Assembly (NCBI RefSeq): GCF_020884795.1 | Contig: NZ_BBZF01000017.1 | Location: 1-64,000 of the forward strand | DNA: 64,000 nt | Source of the DNA: Micromonospora okii | GTDB taxonomy: Bacteria; Actinomycetota; Actinomycetes; Mycobacteriales; Micromonosporaceae | Direction of reading: 5' to 3' | Shown: piece by piece, positions 36,813 through 47,383 of the stretch | How the letters are laid out: every line of letters begins with the position of its first letter | Numbering within the stretch: the stretch's first letter is position 1 | The notes under the pieces: generated by a model | Databases searched by the model: none | What the model saw: only the letters and a program-made list of their open reading frames with translations | What the model was told of the DNA's origin: nothing | Program-made: the position numbers and the translations under genes

Positions 36813-36821
36813 GACAGAGTG

Positions 36822-36850
36822 ACCCTACGTGATGAGGTGGGGGGCGCAAA
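36822..36850 (-). promoter_or_regulatory. leuA promoter
   Basis: On the minus strand TTTGCG (36850-36845) and TAGGGT (36827-36822) are 17 bp apart; TAGGGT is a typical actinobacterial -10. Transcription would start about at the leader peptide ATG. Confidence 0.6.
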
Positions 36851-36913
36851 GGCCGGTCCGTAGTTTGAGATCGGGAGCACCCCCGGTCGGCCCCGCCGCC
36901 GCATCGGCCCAGC

Positions 36914-37498
36914 TCACCGCAGCAGTAGCTCCGTTACAGGGCGGCGGCGACGCAGTCCCGTCTCCCGGTGGCGCAGCTCCTCGGGCAGGCTGAACGGGTC
37001 ACCGAGCCGGCCCACCGCCACCACCACCAGGGGCCGTATCCCGGCAGGTAGTTCCAGGTCGGCGGCGAGCCCGGCGCGGTCGAAGCTGGCGAGCTGGCGC
37101 ACGTAGAGGCCGAGCGCGGTCGCCTGCACAGTGAGATGGGCCACGGCCTGCCCGAGGTCGTACGCCTCCCGCCCGGCGTGCTCCGGCCGCCGGTCTCCCG
37201 CAGCGGCGTGCGCGGGCCGCGCGCCGGCCCCCTCCCCGGTCAGGTGGGCCCCGAGCAGGAGGGCGGCGGCGTGCCGCGCCCACCGCCGCTCGTCCGCCGG
37301 CAGGTTGACCAGGACCCGCTTGTGCGTCTCGTCGTCCCGGTGCCCCAGGGCGAACCGCCACGGCTGGCTGTTGCCGGCCGAAGGCGCCCAGCGGGCCGCC
37401 TCCAGCAGGGAGGCCGCCTCGGCGGCGGTCAGCGTCGCGGTCGGGTGGAAGGCCCGGGGGCTCCAGCGGAAGGCGAGCAGCGGGGTCAGGTCGGCCAT
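36914..37498 (-). CDS. Nitroreductase family FMN protein
   Basis: The 194-residue product has family size. It has the FMN-phosphate motif RWSPRAF at residues 11-17, PSAGNSQPWRFAL near 39-51, and the C-terminal LVVVAVGRLGDP. Such dimeric enzymes reduce nitro compounds, quinones or flavins with NAD(P)H; the substrate here is unknown. It has its own ATG start and no operon partner. Confidence 0.88.
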   Translation of the reverse strand: MADLTPLLAFRWSPRAFHPTATLTAAEAASLLEAARWAPSAGNSQPWRFALGHRDDETHKRVLVNLPADERRWARHAAALLLGAHLTGEGAGARPAHAAAGDRRPEHAGREAYDLGQAVAHLTVQATALGLYVRQLASFDRAGLAADLELPAGIRPLVVVAVGRLGDPFSLPEELRHRETGLRRRRPVTELLLR

Positions 37499-37582
37499 GC
37501 GCCCAACCCTCCCGTATCGGGCATTACGCCCCGATTCTCGGGGTGGATGAATGTGGTCAGAGCCACCGTAACCGGGCGAAGG

Positions 37583-38404
37583 TCAGGGCGTTCCCGTGCC
37601 CGTGGGGGTCGGCCCGCCCGGGGCCGGGTCGGCCGACTGCGGGCCCGAGCCCGGCGCCGGGGCCGCGACGCCCAGCGGCTCGCCCTCGGTGACCGGCCCC
37701 GCGAGCTGCACCGTCGCGGGCGCCGGACCGGCCGACCCGGCCAGGGTGAGGGTGCCGGACCCGGTCCGCACTGCCGTCGGCGTGCCGTCCGGGGCGTAGC
37801 AGTAGATGCCCACGTCGAGCGGGGCGTTCAGCGAGGCCGACGTCGAGTCGATCGAGTAGCAGGCCCCCGTCGCCCCCTCGGGCGGCCGGGCCGGGGAGAC
37901 CGCGAGCGGGGCCCGCCGGTCGGTGAGCACCTCCAGCCAGTCGGTGAACGGGTGCTGGACCCGGGGGTCCAGGTGGTGCGGGACGACATCGTCCCGGTCG
38001 CCGAGGCGCACGCAGCTCGCCGGCTCCGGCCGGCCGGCGGACGGCAGGCCGCACTGGAAGAGGCCGTCGGCGGTGGCGGCGAGCGAGACGTCCGCCGTGC
38101 CGCCCAGCGCCCCGCCGGGCACGTCGACCCGCCAGGTGCCATCCTCCGCGCTGGTCACCACGATCGCGCGGTCCGGGCCGGCGCCGTCGGAGAGGGCGTA
38201 CCGGGCGGTGTAGGCCCGGTCCTGGGCCGCCGCCGCCAGGGCGGCCACCTCGTCGCGGGCGGGGTCGATGACGACGGGGGTGGGGTCGCCCGTGGGCGGG
38301 GCCGGCGTGGCGGGCGGGTCGCCCGCGCAGGCGGCGAGCAGGGCCGGCAGGGCGAGCGCGAGGGCGCCGGTCAGGCACCGGGCCACGCGGAGGTGGGCAT
38401 GCAC
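37583..38404 (-). CDS. Lipoprotein of unknown function
   Basis: The 273-residue product starts at a GTG (VHAHLRVARC) and has a lipobox LLAAC (Cys near 26). The mature part has an Ala-rich helix and a beta-rich domain with several Cys (FQCGLPS, ASCVRLG, GACYSID, GIYCYAPDG). It ends in a Pro/Thr/Gly tail. LolA/LppX-like folds have similar outlines but I cannot assign one. A later GTG (VARCLTG) is an alternative start. Confidence 0.65.
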   Translation of the reverse strand: MHAHLRVARCLTGALALALPALLAACAGDPPATPAPPTGDPTPVVIDPARDEVAALAAAAQDRAYTARYALSDGAGPDRAIVVTSAEDGTWRVDVPGGALGGTADVSLAATADGLFQCGLPSAGRPEPASCVRLGDRDDVVPHHLDPRVQHPFTDWLEVLTDRRAPLAVSPARPPEGATGACYSIDSTSASLNAPLDVGIYCYAPDGTPTAVRTGSGTLTLAGSAGPAPATVQLAGPVTEGEPLGVAAPAPGSGPQSADPAPGGPTPTGTGTP

Positions 38405-38636
38405 GGGGTCATTCTGCGGTGCGGCGCATCCCGCCGGGGACCCGCGCGGCGGGCGGTGCGCGCGGCGTGTCGCGTACCCGACGGGGCGGCGGCCGGGCCG
38501 GGCGCCGGGCCGGATGGTGGGATCACCCGACGCGGCCGTTCGGGGCGGCGGATACCCTGATGTCGTCTGACAGGCGCCGCCGGCCGGTACCGGCGGCGGT
38601 GCGACGCTCAGGGACGCTGGGAGGGAGTGCACCGTC

Positions 38637-39902
<1,266 letters not shown>

Positions 39903-39907
39903 CCGCC

Positions 39908-40969
39908 GTGTCGTCGCTGCCCACCCTCGCCGTGGTCGGGGCGACCGGTGCGGTCGGCACCGTGATGTGCGAGCTGCTGTCGGCGCGGCGCAACGTCTGG
40001 GGCGAGATCCGGTTGCTCGCCTCCGAGCGGTCGGTGGGGCGGCGGGTGCGCTGCCGGGGCGAGGAGCTGACCGTCGGGGCGCTCACCCCGGAGGCGTTCG
40101 ACGGCGTCGACGTGGCGATGTTCGACGTGCCCGACGACGTCTCCGCGCGGTGGGCGCCGATCGCCGCCGCCCGGGGCGCGGTGGCCGTGGACAACTCCGG
40201 GGCGTTCCGGATGGACCGCGACGTCCCGCTGGTCGTCCCCGAGATCAACCCCGACCAGGTACGCAACCGGCCCAAGGGCATCATCGCCAACGCGAACTGC
40301 ACCACCCTCGCCATGATCGTGGCGATCGCCCCGCTGCACCGCGAGTACGGGCTGCGCGAGCTGGTGCTCGCGTCCTACCAGGCGGTCTCCGGGGCGGGGC
40401 GGGGCGGCGTGGACGCGCTGCACCTCCAGCTCGGCAAGATCGCCGGGGACCGGGGCCTCGGCTCCCGGCCGGGCGACGTGCGGCAGGCCGTGGGCGACGA
40501 GCTGGGGCCGTTCCCCGCCCCGCTGGCGCTCAACGTGGTGCCCTGGGCCGGCTCGCTCGCCGACGGCGGCTGGTCGTCGGAGGAGATGAAGCTGCGCAAC
40601 GAGTCGCGCAAGATCCTCGGGCTGCCCGACCTGAAGGTCTCCGCGACCTGCGTCCGGGTGCCGGTGGTGACCGGGCACTCGGTGGCCGTGCACGCGGTCT
40701 TCGGCACGGAGGTGGACGCCGAGGGGGCCCGCGAGGCGCTGCGCAACGCCCCGGGCGTGATTCTCGTCGACGACCCGGCCACCGGGGAGTTCCCGATGCC
40801 GATCGACGCCGTCGGCACCGACCCGTCCTGGGTCGGCCGCATCCGGCGCGCGGTGGACGACCCGCGCGCCCTGGACCTCTTCGTCACGGGCGACAACCTC
40901 CGCAAGGGCGCGGCCCTGAACACGGCCCAGATCGCCGAACTCCTGGCCAAGGAGCTCACCTCCCGCTGA
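39908..40969 (+). CDS. asd: Aspartate-semialdehyde dehydrogenase
   Basis: The 353-residue product reduces aspartyl phosphate to the semialdehyde. It has the NADP loop VVGATGAVG, the catalytic Cys in IIANANCTT (near residue 133) and the His in VPVVTGHSVAVH. The GTG start lies 5 bp after lysC, in one operon with it. Confidence 0.94.
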   Translation: MSSLPTLAVVGATGAVGTVMCELLSARRNVWGEIRLLASERSVGRRVRCRGEELTVGALTPEAFDGVDVAMFDVPDDVSARWAPIAAARGAVAVDNSGAFRMDRDVPLVVPEINPDQVRNRPKGIIANANCTTLAMIVAIAPLHREYGLRELVLASYQAVSGAGRGGVDALHLQLGKIAGDRGLGSRPGDVRQAVGDELGPFPAPLALNVVPWAGSLADGGWSSEEMKLRNESRKILGLPDLKVSATCVRVPVVTGHSVAVHAVFGTEVDAEGAREALRNAPGVILVDDPATGEFPMPIDAVGTDPSWVGRIRRAVDDPRALDLFVTGDNLRKGAALNTAQIAELLAKELTSR

Positions 40970-40993
40970 CCCCCACCCCCGCCCAGGGCGGGG

Positions 40994-42454
40994 TCAGGCG
41001 GCGGCCAGGTGGACGCCGTCGCGGCCCCGCCGCTTGACCGCGTAGAGGGCCTGGTCGGCGCGGCGGAGGGTCTGGTCCGGGGGCTCGTTGGGCGCGGGCA
41101 GGGCGACGCCGACGCTGATCGTCCGGCCGGTGTTCCGGGCCGCCTCGGCGAGCCGCTCGGCGATCCGGACCGCCTCGTCGGGGCGGCTCACCTCGATCAC
41201 CGCGACGAACTCGTCCCCGCCCACCCGGTACAGCTCGTCGCCCTGGCGCAGCGCCGCCTCCAGCGCCCGGGCCAGCTCGACCAGCAGCCGGTCCCCGGCC
41301 TGGTGGCCGTACGTGTCGTTGACGGTCTTGAAGCCGTCCACGTCGATGGCCAGCAGCGCGGTGCGCCCCGGCGTGGCCCGCGCGATCCGCTGCCCGAACG
41401 GCCCGGTGTGCCGCAGCCCGGTGAGCGGGTCGGAGTCGGCCTGCTCGCGCAGCCGGGCCAGGGTGCGCAGCCGGTCCAGGCAGGTCCACGCCTGACCGGC
41501 GAGCAGCTCCATCAGGTTGACGGTGGCCGGGTCGGGCCGCAGCAGCCGCTCGTCGGCGACCAGCAGCGCCCCGCCGCCGTCCGGCGGGCCGACCGGCACC
41601 GCGACCAGGGTGCGCACCCCGGCGTCGGCGAGCGGTCGGTACTCCTTGGCGGGCGGGTGCCCCGCCTCGCCGAGGGTGTAGCCGGAGCCGTGCCGGTGGG
41701 CGCGGGCGATCATGCGGTGCAGCGCCGGGGCGCCGGCCTCGGTCAGCTCGGCCCGGATGCGGGACTCCAGCTCGCCCGGCTCGTCGGTCGGCGTCCCGAG
41801 CCGGGGGACCGGGTCGCCGGTCGACGCCTCCGGGCCGGGGCCCGGCCCACCGGCCAGCAGCAGCACCGCCGCGGAGAGGGTGGAGACCTCCCGGGCCGCG
41901 CGGATCGCGGCGGTCATCAGGTCCCACTCGGTGGGGGCGGCGGTCAGCGCGGCGGCGTGCCGCAGCAGCTTCTCGCTGCGGCTCTCGGCGGGCGGGCCGC
42001 CCAGGGCGGTGATCCGGGCCCCGAGGCGGCCGGCGACGCGCTCGGCGGTCTCCCGCCACGGCCCCAGCTCGACGGGGCCGGACCACTGGAGGTCGAGCAC
42101 TCCGATCGGGCGGCCCGCCGGGTCCAGCACGGGCACGCAGACCTCGGCGGTCACGTCGGGGCGCACGGGGAGATAGTCCGGGTCGGTGGTGACGTCGGGG
42201 ACGACGGCGCTCTCGGCGGAGGCGTACACCCGGCCGACGATGCCGGTCTTCGGCGGGACGGCCGAGAAGACCTGCCAGGAGCCGGTGGCCGCGACGCAGT
42301 GGAGCCGGTCCCGCGCCTGGAGCAGGACGGAGATGGTGGCCGGCGCGTACCGGGCGAGGGCCGTGACCGTCCACCGGCATGCCTCGACGGCGGTCGACGC
42401 CATCGGCAGGCGGACCGTCACGTCCCGGACGACGCGGTGGTGGTCTACGCGCAC
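40994..42454 (-). CDS. GAF-GGDEF protein, probable diguanylate cyclase
   Basis: The 486-residue soluble protein has an N-terminal GAF domain (about 25-165), a second GAF-like region (about 180-325) and a C-terminal GGDEF domain with DVDGFKTVNDTYGHQAGD and an intact RVGGDEF. The intact motif predicts c-di-GMP synthesis; the GAF domains would sense a small ligand. No EAL domain is present. The GTG start (VRVDHHRVVRDV) lies downstream of the second 33-bp dispersed element. Confidence 0.9.
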   Translation of the reverse strand: MRVDHHRVVRDVTVRLPMASTAVEACRWTVTALARYAPATISVLLQARDRLHCVAATGSWQVFSAVPPKTGIVGRVYASAESAVVPDVTTDPDYLPVRPDVTAEVCVPVLDPAGRPIGVLDLQWSGPVELGPWRETAERVAGRLGARITALGGPPAESRSEKLLRHAAALTAAPTEWDLMTAAIRAAREVSTLSAAVLLLAGGPGPGPEASTGDPVPRLGTPTDEPGELESRIRAELTEAGAPALHRMIARAHRHGSGYTLGEAGHPPAKEYRPLADAGVRTLVAVPVGPPDGGGALLVADERLLRPDPATVNLMELLAGQAWTCLDRLRTLARLREQADSDPLTGLRHTGPFGQRIARATPGRTALLAIDVDGFKTVNDTYGHQAGDRLLVELARALEAALRQGDELYRVGGDEFVAVIEVSRPDEAVRIAERLAEAARNTGRTISVGVALPAPNEPPDQTLRRADQALYAVKRRGRDGVHLAAA

Positions 42455-42535
42455 AGGAATCCAGACAGGGGAGGGGCGGCTGTCTGATCAAGAGTACTCA
42501 CCGCAGCTCAGGGCGCTGCTTACAAGATCATCTTC

Positions 42536-42568
42536 GTCGTACACATGTGCTATCCACAGGCTGTGGAC
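42536..42568 (-). promoter_or_regulatory. Dispersed 33-bp element, copy 2
   Basis: This is the inverted near-identical copy (31 of 33 bases) of 20606-20638. Here the left DnaA-box-like core reads TATCCACA. It lies in the gap between the divergent GGDEF gene (start 42454) and the phosphoesterase gene (start 42630). Confidence 0.5.
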
Positions 42569-42629
42569 GCCGCCTGTGGGTTCGGCCGCCCGGCGATAGC
42601 CTGAGGGCACGGCCGACCTGGAGGACGCG

Positions 42630-43412
42630 ATGCTCATCGCCCAGCTCAGCGACACCCACCTGACCACCGGCACGCTGGCCGCCGAGCCGGCCACGGCGCT
42701 GCACCAGGCGCTCGGCCGGGTGCTGGGCCTGAGCCCACGGCCCGACCACGTCGTGATCACCGGCGACCTGGTCGAGCACGGCAGCACCGAGGAGTACGTC
42801 GCGCTGCGCGACATCGTCGGCCGGTTCCCCGTGCCGGTGCACCTGGCCGCCGGCAACCACGACGACCGGGAGTCGCTGCTCGACGTCTTCGGCGGCACCG
42901 CGCACCTCGGCGGCGGCTACTCGACGCACTACCTGGTGGAGCAGCCCGACGCGACCCTCCTGGTGCTGGACTCCCTGGCCCCCGGCGAGGGGGGCGCCGG
43001 CCGGCTCGGCCCCGAGCAGCTCGCCTGGCTCGACGAGGCGCTGGCCCGCCGGCCGACGCTGCCGGCCGTGCTCTGCCTGCACCACCCGCCCGCCCCGGTG
43101 GGCCTGCCCTTCCTCGACGACATGCGGCTGCTCGACAGCGACGACCTGGCCACGGTGGTGGCCGCCCACCCGCACGTCGTCCGGGTCCTCGCCGGCCACG
43201 TGCACCGGCCGGTGACGGTCGGCTTCGCCGGCACGGTGCTGACCACCGCGCCGAGCACCTGGCGGCAGGCGTCGCTCACCCTGGCGGCGGGCGAGACGCA
43301 GGGGTGGGCCCTCGAACCCACCGCCTTCCTGCTGCACCTGGTCACCGGCGGCGGCTGCGCCACCCACACCGTGCAGGTCAGCCACGCGGCACCGCTGACC
43401 GCCTGGTACTGA
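42630..43412 (+). CDS. Calcineurin-like phosphoesterase, CpdA type
   Basis: The 260-residue product shows all metallophosphoesterase motifs: QLSDTHL, VITGDLVEHG, AAGNHDD, a later LHHPP and AGHVHRP. The layout matches CpdA-like 3',5'-cyclic nucleotide phosphodiesterases and related enzymes, but substrate assignment by sequence is unreliable. GGAGG lies close upstream of the ATG. It is divergent from a GGDEF gene, so both may act in nucleotide signalling. Confidence 0.88.
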   Translation: MLIAQLSDTHLTTGTLAAEPATALHQALGRVLGLSPRPDHVVITGDLVEHGSTEEYVALRDIVGRFPVPVHLAAGNHDDRESLLDVFGGTAHLGGGYSTHYLVEQPDATLLVLDSLAPGEGGAGRLGPEQLAWLDEALARRPTLPAVLCLHHPPAPVGLPFLDDMRLLDSDDLATVVAAHPHVVRVLAGHVHRPVTVGFAGTVLTTAPSTWRQASLTLAAGETQGWALEPTAFLLHLVTGGGCATHTVQVSHAAPLTAWY

Positions 43413-43632
43413 CCGACCGCCGTTTCCGCCCGTCCGCAGCGCCGGGGCGGCGGGCGCGGGCGCCGTTCGCGCCACGGCGGATCATCGTTCGGTCGCGATC
43501 CGTGGGCCTCACGGTCGGTAGTTGCCGGGGCGGGCATCCGTCCGTCCACAGTGGTTGCCGGGTACCGCTAACCTCGGCTCACGTTCCACGCCGGCACCCC
43601 CGTGGGGGCCGGCCTTCAGCAGGTGAGGGATT

Positions 43633-44085
43633 GTGTTGAACAAGAGGCTGACCGGCATCGCCCTGGCCATCGCCGCCGTGGCCGGCTCGCTCGCCGTGCC
43701 GGGCCCCGCGTGGGCCGCGACCCCGGCTGTGGAGATCACGAAGGTGTACTACGACTCGCCGGGCACCGACAACCGGTCGAACAGCAGCCTGAACGCCGAG
43801 TACGTGAAGCTGACCAACCGCCGCTCCTCGGCCGTCAACCTCAAGTCGTGGACGGTGCGTGACAAGGCGAGTCACGTCTACAAGTTCACCGACTTCCGGC
43901 TCGCCGCCGGGGCCAGTGTTTACCTGCACACCGGAAAGGGCACCAACAAGTCCACCGACCGCTACTGGGGGTCGGGCGCGTACATCTGGAACAACACCGG
44001 CGACACCGCGTACCTGCGCGACTCCGCGGGCAAGCAGATCGACTCCTGCTCGTGGGGGAAGGGCGGCGGCTACACCAACTGCTGA
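43633..44085 (+). CDS. Secreted lamin-tail (LTD) domain protein
   Basis: The 150-residue product has a signal peptide (VLNKRLTGIALAIAAVAGSLA, cleaved after AWA) and a single lamin-tail domain: EYVKLTNRRSSAVNLKSWTVRDKASHVYKF and the end strand GDTAYLRDSAGKQIDSCSW. LTD domains are immunoglobulin-like modules that bind surfaces or DNA. Two Cys near the C-terminus may pair. GTGAGGGA precedes the GTG start. Confidence 0.83.
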   Translation: MLNKRLTGIALAIAAVAGSLAVPGPAWAATPAVEITKVYYDSPGTDNRSNSSLNAEYVKLTNRRSSAVNLKSWTVRDKASHVYKFTDFRLAAGASVYLHTGKGTNKSTDRYWGSGAYIWNNTGDTAYLRDSAGKQIDSCSWGKGGGYTNC

Positions 44086-44218
44086 CGCAGGCGGAGGTTT
44101 CCGGGTGCGGCGGGGCGGTCGACTGTCTGAGGGGGGAGTCGACCGCCCGACGCCGGCCCGGGTGCGGTCGTACCCCGAGGGTGTGGGTGGCCTCGCCGCG
44201 TCTGCCATCCTGGTCGCG

Positions 44219-44692
44219 ATGACCACGACCTGGCACCACCTGCCCGCGCCGGCCCGCGAGATCGCCCGGTCGGCCACCGACGCCGTGGCCGCCGCCCGGG
44301 CGCGCGACCCGCAGGCGTACGACGAGGCGGTCCTGCGGCTCGCCGGCGCGGACCGCTCCGGCCTGGTCCTCGGCGTGGTGGTCCGCCTGCTGCTGGAGGA
44401 AACCCACCCGGACGGGCTGGACGGCGACGACGTCCGGCAGGTGCTCGAAGCGTGCGTGCGGGGCGCGGCGACCTGGCGCGCGGACGTCGACCCGCACGTC
44501 GTCCTGGTGCTGCTGGCCGGCGCGCTCGGCGTGTACGACCCGGACGAGGACGCCACCCCGCCCGACCCGGCGGCGCTGGCCCGGCACGCGCCGCTGCTCC
44601 TCGCCGACCTGCTGGCCGGCACCGACCGGCCGCTCGACGGCTGGCTGACCGCCGCGTTCGCCGAGATCCGGCGCACCGAGCTGCACGACTGA
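44219..44692 (+). CDS. Hypothetical actinobacterial protein (157 aa)
   Basis: The ATG at 44219 (MTTTWHHLPAPAREIARSATDAVAAARARD) starts an all-helical, acidic protein without signal or membrane segments. The conserved-looking core is VLGVVVRLLLEETHPDGLDGDDVRQVLEAC. Upstream extension of the frame is Arg-rich and unlikely. I do not recognise a function. Confidence 0.6.
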   Translation: MTTTWHHLPAPAREIARSATDAVAAARARDPQAYDEAVLRLAGADRSGLVLGVVVRLLLEETHPDGLDGDDVRQVLEACVRGAATWRADVDPHVVLVLLAGALGVYDPDEDATPPDPAALARHAPLLLADLLAGTDRPLDGWLTAAFAEIRRTELHD

Positions 44693-44916
44693 CCGGGCGA
44701 CGCGGCCGACCTGTCACACCGGGGGCCCGTCGATCGTCATCACTGGTGGATCGCCCGTGAGCCAGGACCGGACGGGCCGGGCCGTCGACCCGGCCGCCCC
44801 CGGCGGGGACGCCGCACCGGGCCGGGACCGTCCCGGCCCGGGGGTGGCCGCGCCCGCTCGCCGTCCGACGCCTTCGCCACGGCACCGACCGCCCAGCAGC
44901 GAGCGGAGGAGAGACC

Positions 44917-44970
44917 GTGCAGCACTCGTCCGGGGAGAACCCGTCCGGCAGCTCGTCGAGGCGCCGATGA
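44917..44970 (+). CDS. 17-codon ORF coupled to the flavin monooxygenase operon
   Basis: A GTG follows an excellent GGAGGAG (44905-44911) and starts a 17-residue Ser/Arg-rich peptide ending SSSRRR. Its TGA overlaps the ATG of the monooxygenase gene (ATGA at 44967-44970). It may only carry ribosomes to the downstream start, or be a leader peptide. Confidence 0.45.
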   Translation: MQHSSGENPSGSSSRRR

Positions 44971-45980
44971 CCGGCGACGCGGGCCTCGCGATCGGCTACG
45001 AACTCCAGGGCGCCGGCCTGACCGGGCCGCCGGGCGTCCTGGTGGCCACCGCCCGGGCCGCCGAGGCCGCCGGCGTGGACTATCTCGTGTTCCCCGACCG
45101 GCCGGCGACGGCCACCGACTCCGCCGGCCCGCCCGCCGCAGCGGTCGTCGCACCCTGGATCGCGGCGCAGACGAGCCGGATCGGGCTGGTGACGACCGGC
45201 TCGACGGCCTATCACGAGCCGTACCACCTGGCCCGCATGGTCGCCTCGCTGGACCACGTCAGCGCCGGCCGGGCCGGCTGGCAGGTCGTCACCGGCCCGG
45301 ACGACCTCGCCGACGCCAACCACCGGCGCGAGGGCGTCGACCCGGCAGCGCACCGCGAGGCCCGGGCCGCCGAGTTCGTGGGAGTCGTCCGTGACCTCTG
45401 GGACAGCTGGGAGGACGGCGCCTTCGTGCCCGACAAGGCGAGCGGCCGGTTCATCGACGGCAGCCGCATCCACGCCATCGACCACGCCGGCCCGGCGCTG
45501 CGCGTGCGGGGGCCGCTGAACGTGGCCCGCCCGCCACAGGGGCATCCGGTGGTCTTCGCCTCGGCGGCCGACGCGCCGGTCGCGTCCACCGCCGACGTGC
45601 TGACCGTCGGTGACCCGGAGTCCGGGGACGCTGGCCGGCCCCGGGTCCTCGCCGTCGTGCCGTTCGTGGGCCGCACCGGCGCGCACGCCGCCGAGCTGCA
45701 CGCCCGTGCCGGTGCCCCACGCAGCGACCACGAGCGGGCGGTGGTCGTGGGCGACCCGGACGAGGTCGTCGGGCAGTTGTCGAGCTGGGCCGGCTCGGTC
45801 ACCGGCCTCACCCTGCGGTTCCGGGACCCGTCGCAGGTCGCCGTGTTCACCGACGAGGTCCTGCCCCGACTGCGCCGGGTCCGTCCCGACGGGGCGGGCA
45901 CCCTGCGCGACCGGTTGGGCCTGCCCCGGGCGGCGAACCGGCTGGCCGTCCAGACGGCCACCGCCGTGGAGAGGAGCTAG
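44967..45980 (+). CDS. Luciferase-like (LLM) flavin monooxygenase, atypical
   Basis: The ATG at 44967 is chosen because of the ATGA overlap with a small well-started ORF; an in-frame GTG at 44757 would add 70 Arg/Pro-rich residues unlike the family. The 337-residue product is a TIM-barrel LLM protein: LAIGYELQGAG, DYLVFPDR, TSRIGLVTTGST, and the family's VASLDHVSAGRAGWQVVTGPD near residue 95. It is shorter than the full-length partner encoded next and may be a divergent subunit. It lies 6 bp before that gene. Confidence 0.78.
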   Translation: MTGDAGLAIGYELQGAGLTGPPGVLVATARAAEAAGVDYLVFPDRPATATDSAGPPAAAVVAPWIAAQTSRIGLVTTGSTAYHEPYHLARMVASLDHVSAGRAGWQVVTGPDDLADANHRREGVDPAAHREARAAEFVGVVRDLWDSWEDGAFVPDKASGRFIDGSRIHAIDHAGPALRVRGPLNVARPPQGHPVVFASAADAPVASTADVLTVGDPESGDAGRPRVLAVVPFVGRTGAHAAELHARAGAPRSDHERAVVVGDPDEVVGQLSSWAGSVTGLTLRFRDPSQVAVFTDEVLPRLRRVRPDGAGTLRDRLGLPRAANRLAVQTATAVERS

Positions 45981-45986
45981 GCAGCC

Positions 45987-47348
45987 ATGTCCGTCCAGCG
46001 CACGCTGCACCTCGGACTGATGTTCTGGGCCACCGGGACGCACGCCGCCGGGTGGCGCCACCCCGACGCGCGGGCCGACGCGGCCTACGACATCAGGCTG
46101 ATCCAGGAGGTCAGCCAGGCCGCCGAGCGGGCGAAGCTCGACTTCGTCTTCCTCGGCGACCGGCTGGCCACCGACCCGGCCCTGCAACACAGCAACCCGG
46201 CGCAGATCTCGCGCCTGGAACCGTTCACCACCGCCGCCGCGATCGCCGCCGCCACCTCGCACGTCGGGATCGTGGTGACCGCGAACCCGACCTATTCGGA
46301 CCCGTACAGCATCGCGCGTCTGCTGGCCTCGCTGGATCACCTCGACGGCGGCCGTACCGCCTGGAACCTGGTGACCGGCGCCGACGCGGCGGCGGCGCTG
46401 AACTTCGGCCGGGACGCGCACTGGGACACCGGGAAGCGGTACGACTGGGCCGAGGAGACCCTGCGGGTCGTCCGCGCGCTCTGGGACAACGCGCCGGGAC
46501 CCGACGGCCGCGGAGGGCGGCCGATCCACCACCGGGGGACGTACTTCTCGGTCGACGGCCCGCTCGACGTGGGCGCCCCGCCGCAGGGCCAGGTGGTGCT
46601 GCTCAGCGCCGGCACCTCCGACCGGTCCCGCGACCTCGGCGCCCGTGAGGCGGACATGGTGTTCGCCGGCCCGCAGCCCACGCTGGCGGCGCGCCGGGAG
46701 TTCTACGCCGACATCAAGGCGCGGGCGGCCCGCTACGGACGGGCCGACCAGGTCACCGTCCTGCCCGGGCTCACGCCCGTCGTCGCGCCCACCACCGAGG
46801 AGGCCGTGGCGCGCTACGACGAGCTGAACTCGCTGCTGGTGCTCGCCCCCGAGGAGGAGGTCGGCGAGCTGGTGCGGGCCGGCGGCATCGGGGAGGGCTA
46901 CCGGCTCAGCCGCACCTCCGCGTCCCGGCTGTTCGGGGTGGACCTGCGCGGCTGCGACCTGACCGCCCAGGTGCCGGCCGAGACGCTGGCGGCGGTGTCC
47001 GAGGAGGGGCGACGGCGGCTCGCCGAGATCACCCGGCTCACCCGGCGCACCGCGACCGGACCGCACCGGATCACCTACGGCGATCTGGTGTACGCCACCC
47101 CGACCCAGCTCTCGCACACCGTCGTCGGGGACCCGTACGAGGTCGCCGACATGATCCAGGAGTGGTTCGAGGAGCGGCTCGCCGACGGCTTCAACATCTA
47201 TCCCAGCTCCGTGCCCGGCTCGGTCACCGACTTCGTCGACCTGGTGGTGCCCGAGCTGCAACGGCGCGGGCTGTTCCGCAAGGACTACCAGGGCACGACC
47301 CTGCGCGAGCATCTCGGCCTGGCGGTGCCGCCCCGCCGGTCGGCCTAG
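45987..47348 (+). CDS. LLM flavin-dependent monooxygenase, NtaA/SnaA/DszA family
   Basis: The 453-residue product has the family hallmarks: MFWATGTHAAGWRHP at the start, DFVFLGDRLA, SHVGIVVTANPTYSDPY, the FMN-binding LLASLDHLDGGRTAWNLVTG, and LLSAGTSDRSRDLGAREADMVF. These enzymes use FMNH2 from a partner reductase to oxidise N- or S-containing compounds (nitrilotriacetate, pristinamycin IIB, dibenzothiophene). A reductase gene follows 35 bp later. The substrate is unknown; a role in the adjacent nucleoside cluster is possible but unproven. Confidence 0.9.
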   Translation: MSVQRTLHLGLMFWATGTHAAGWRHPDARADAAYDIRLIQEVSQAAERAKLDFVFLGDRLATDPALQHSNPAQISRLEPFTTAAAIAAATSHVGIVVTANPTYSDPYSIARLLASLDHLDGGRTAWNLVTGADAAAALNFGRDAHWDTGKRYDWAEETLRVVRALWDNAPGPDGRGGRPIHHRGTYFSVDGPLDVGAPPQGQVVLLSAGTSDRSRDLGAREADMVFAGPQPTLAARREFYADIKARAARYGRADQVTVLPGLTPVVAPTTEEAVARYDELNSLLVLAPEEEVGELVRAGGIGEGYRLSRTSASRLFGVDLRGCDLTAQVPAETLAAVSEEGRRRLAEITRLTRRTATGPHRITYGDLVYATPTQLSHTVVGDPYEVADMIQEWFEERLADGFNIYPSSVPGSVTDFVDLVVPELQRRGLFRKDYQGTTLREHLGLAVPPRRSA

Positions 47349-47383
47349 CCTCGGACCGCACCGACCCCAAGGATGGACGCCCC

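Noticed and set aside
44757..44966. Seventy-residue N-terminal extension of the first LLM monooxygenase from an upstream GTG.
   Set aside because: Arg/Pro-rich and unlike the family; the ATGA-coupled ATG at 44967 after a well-started small ORF is more likely.
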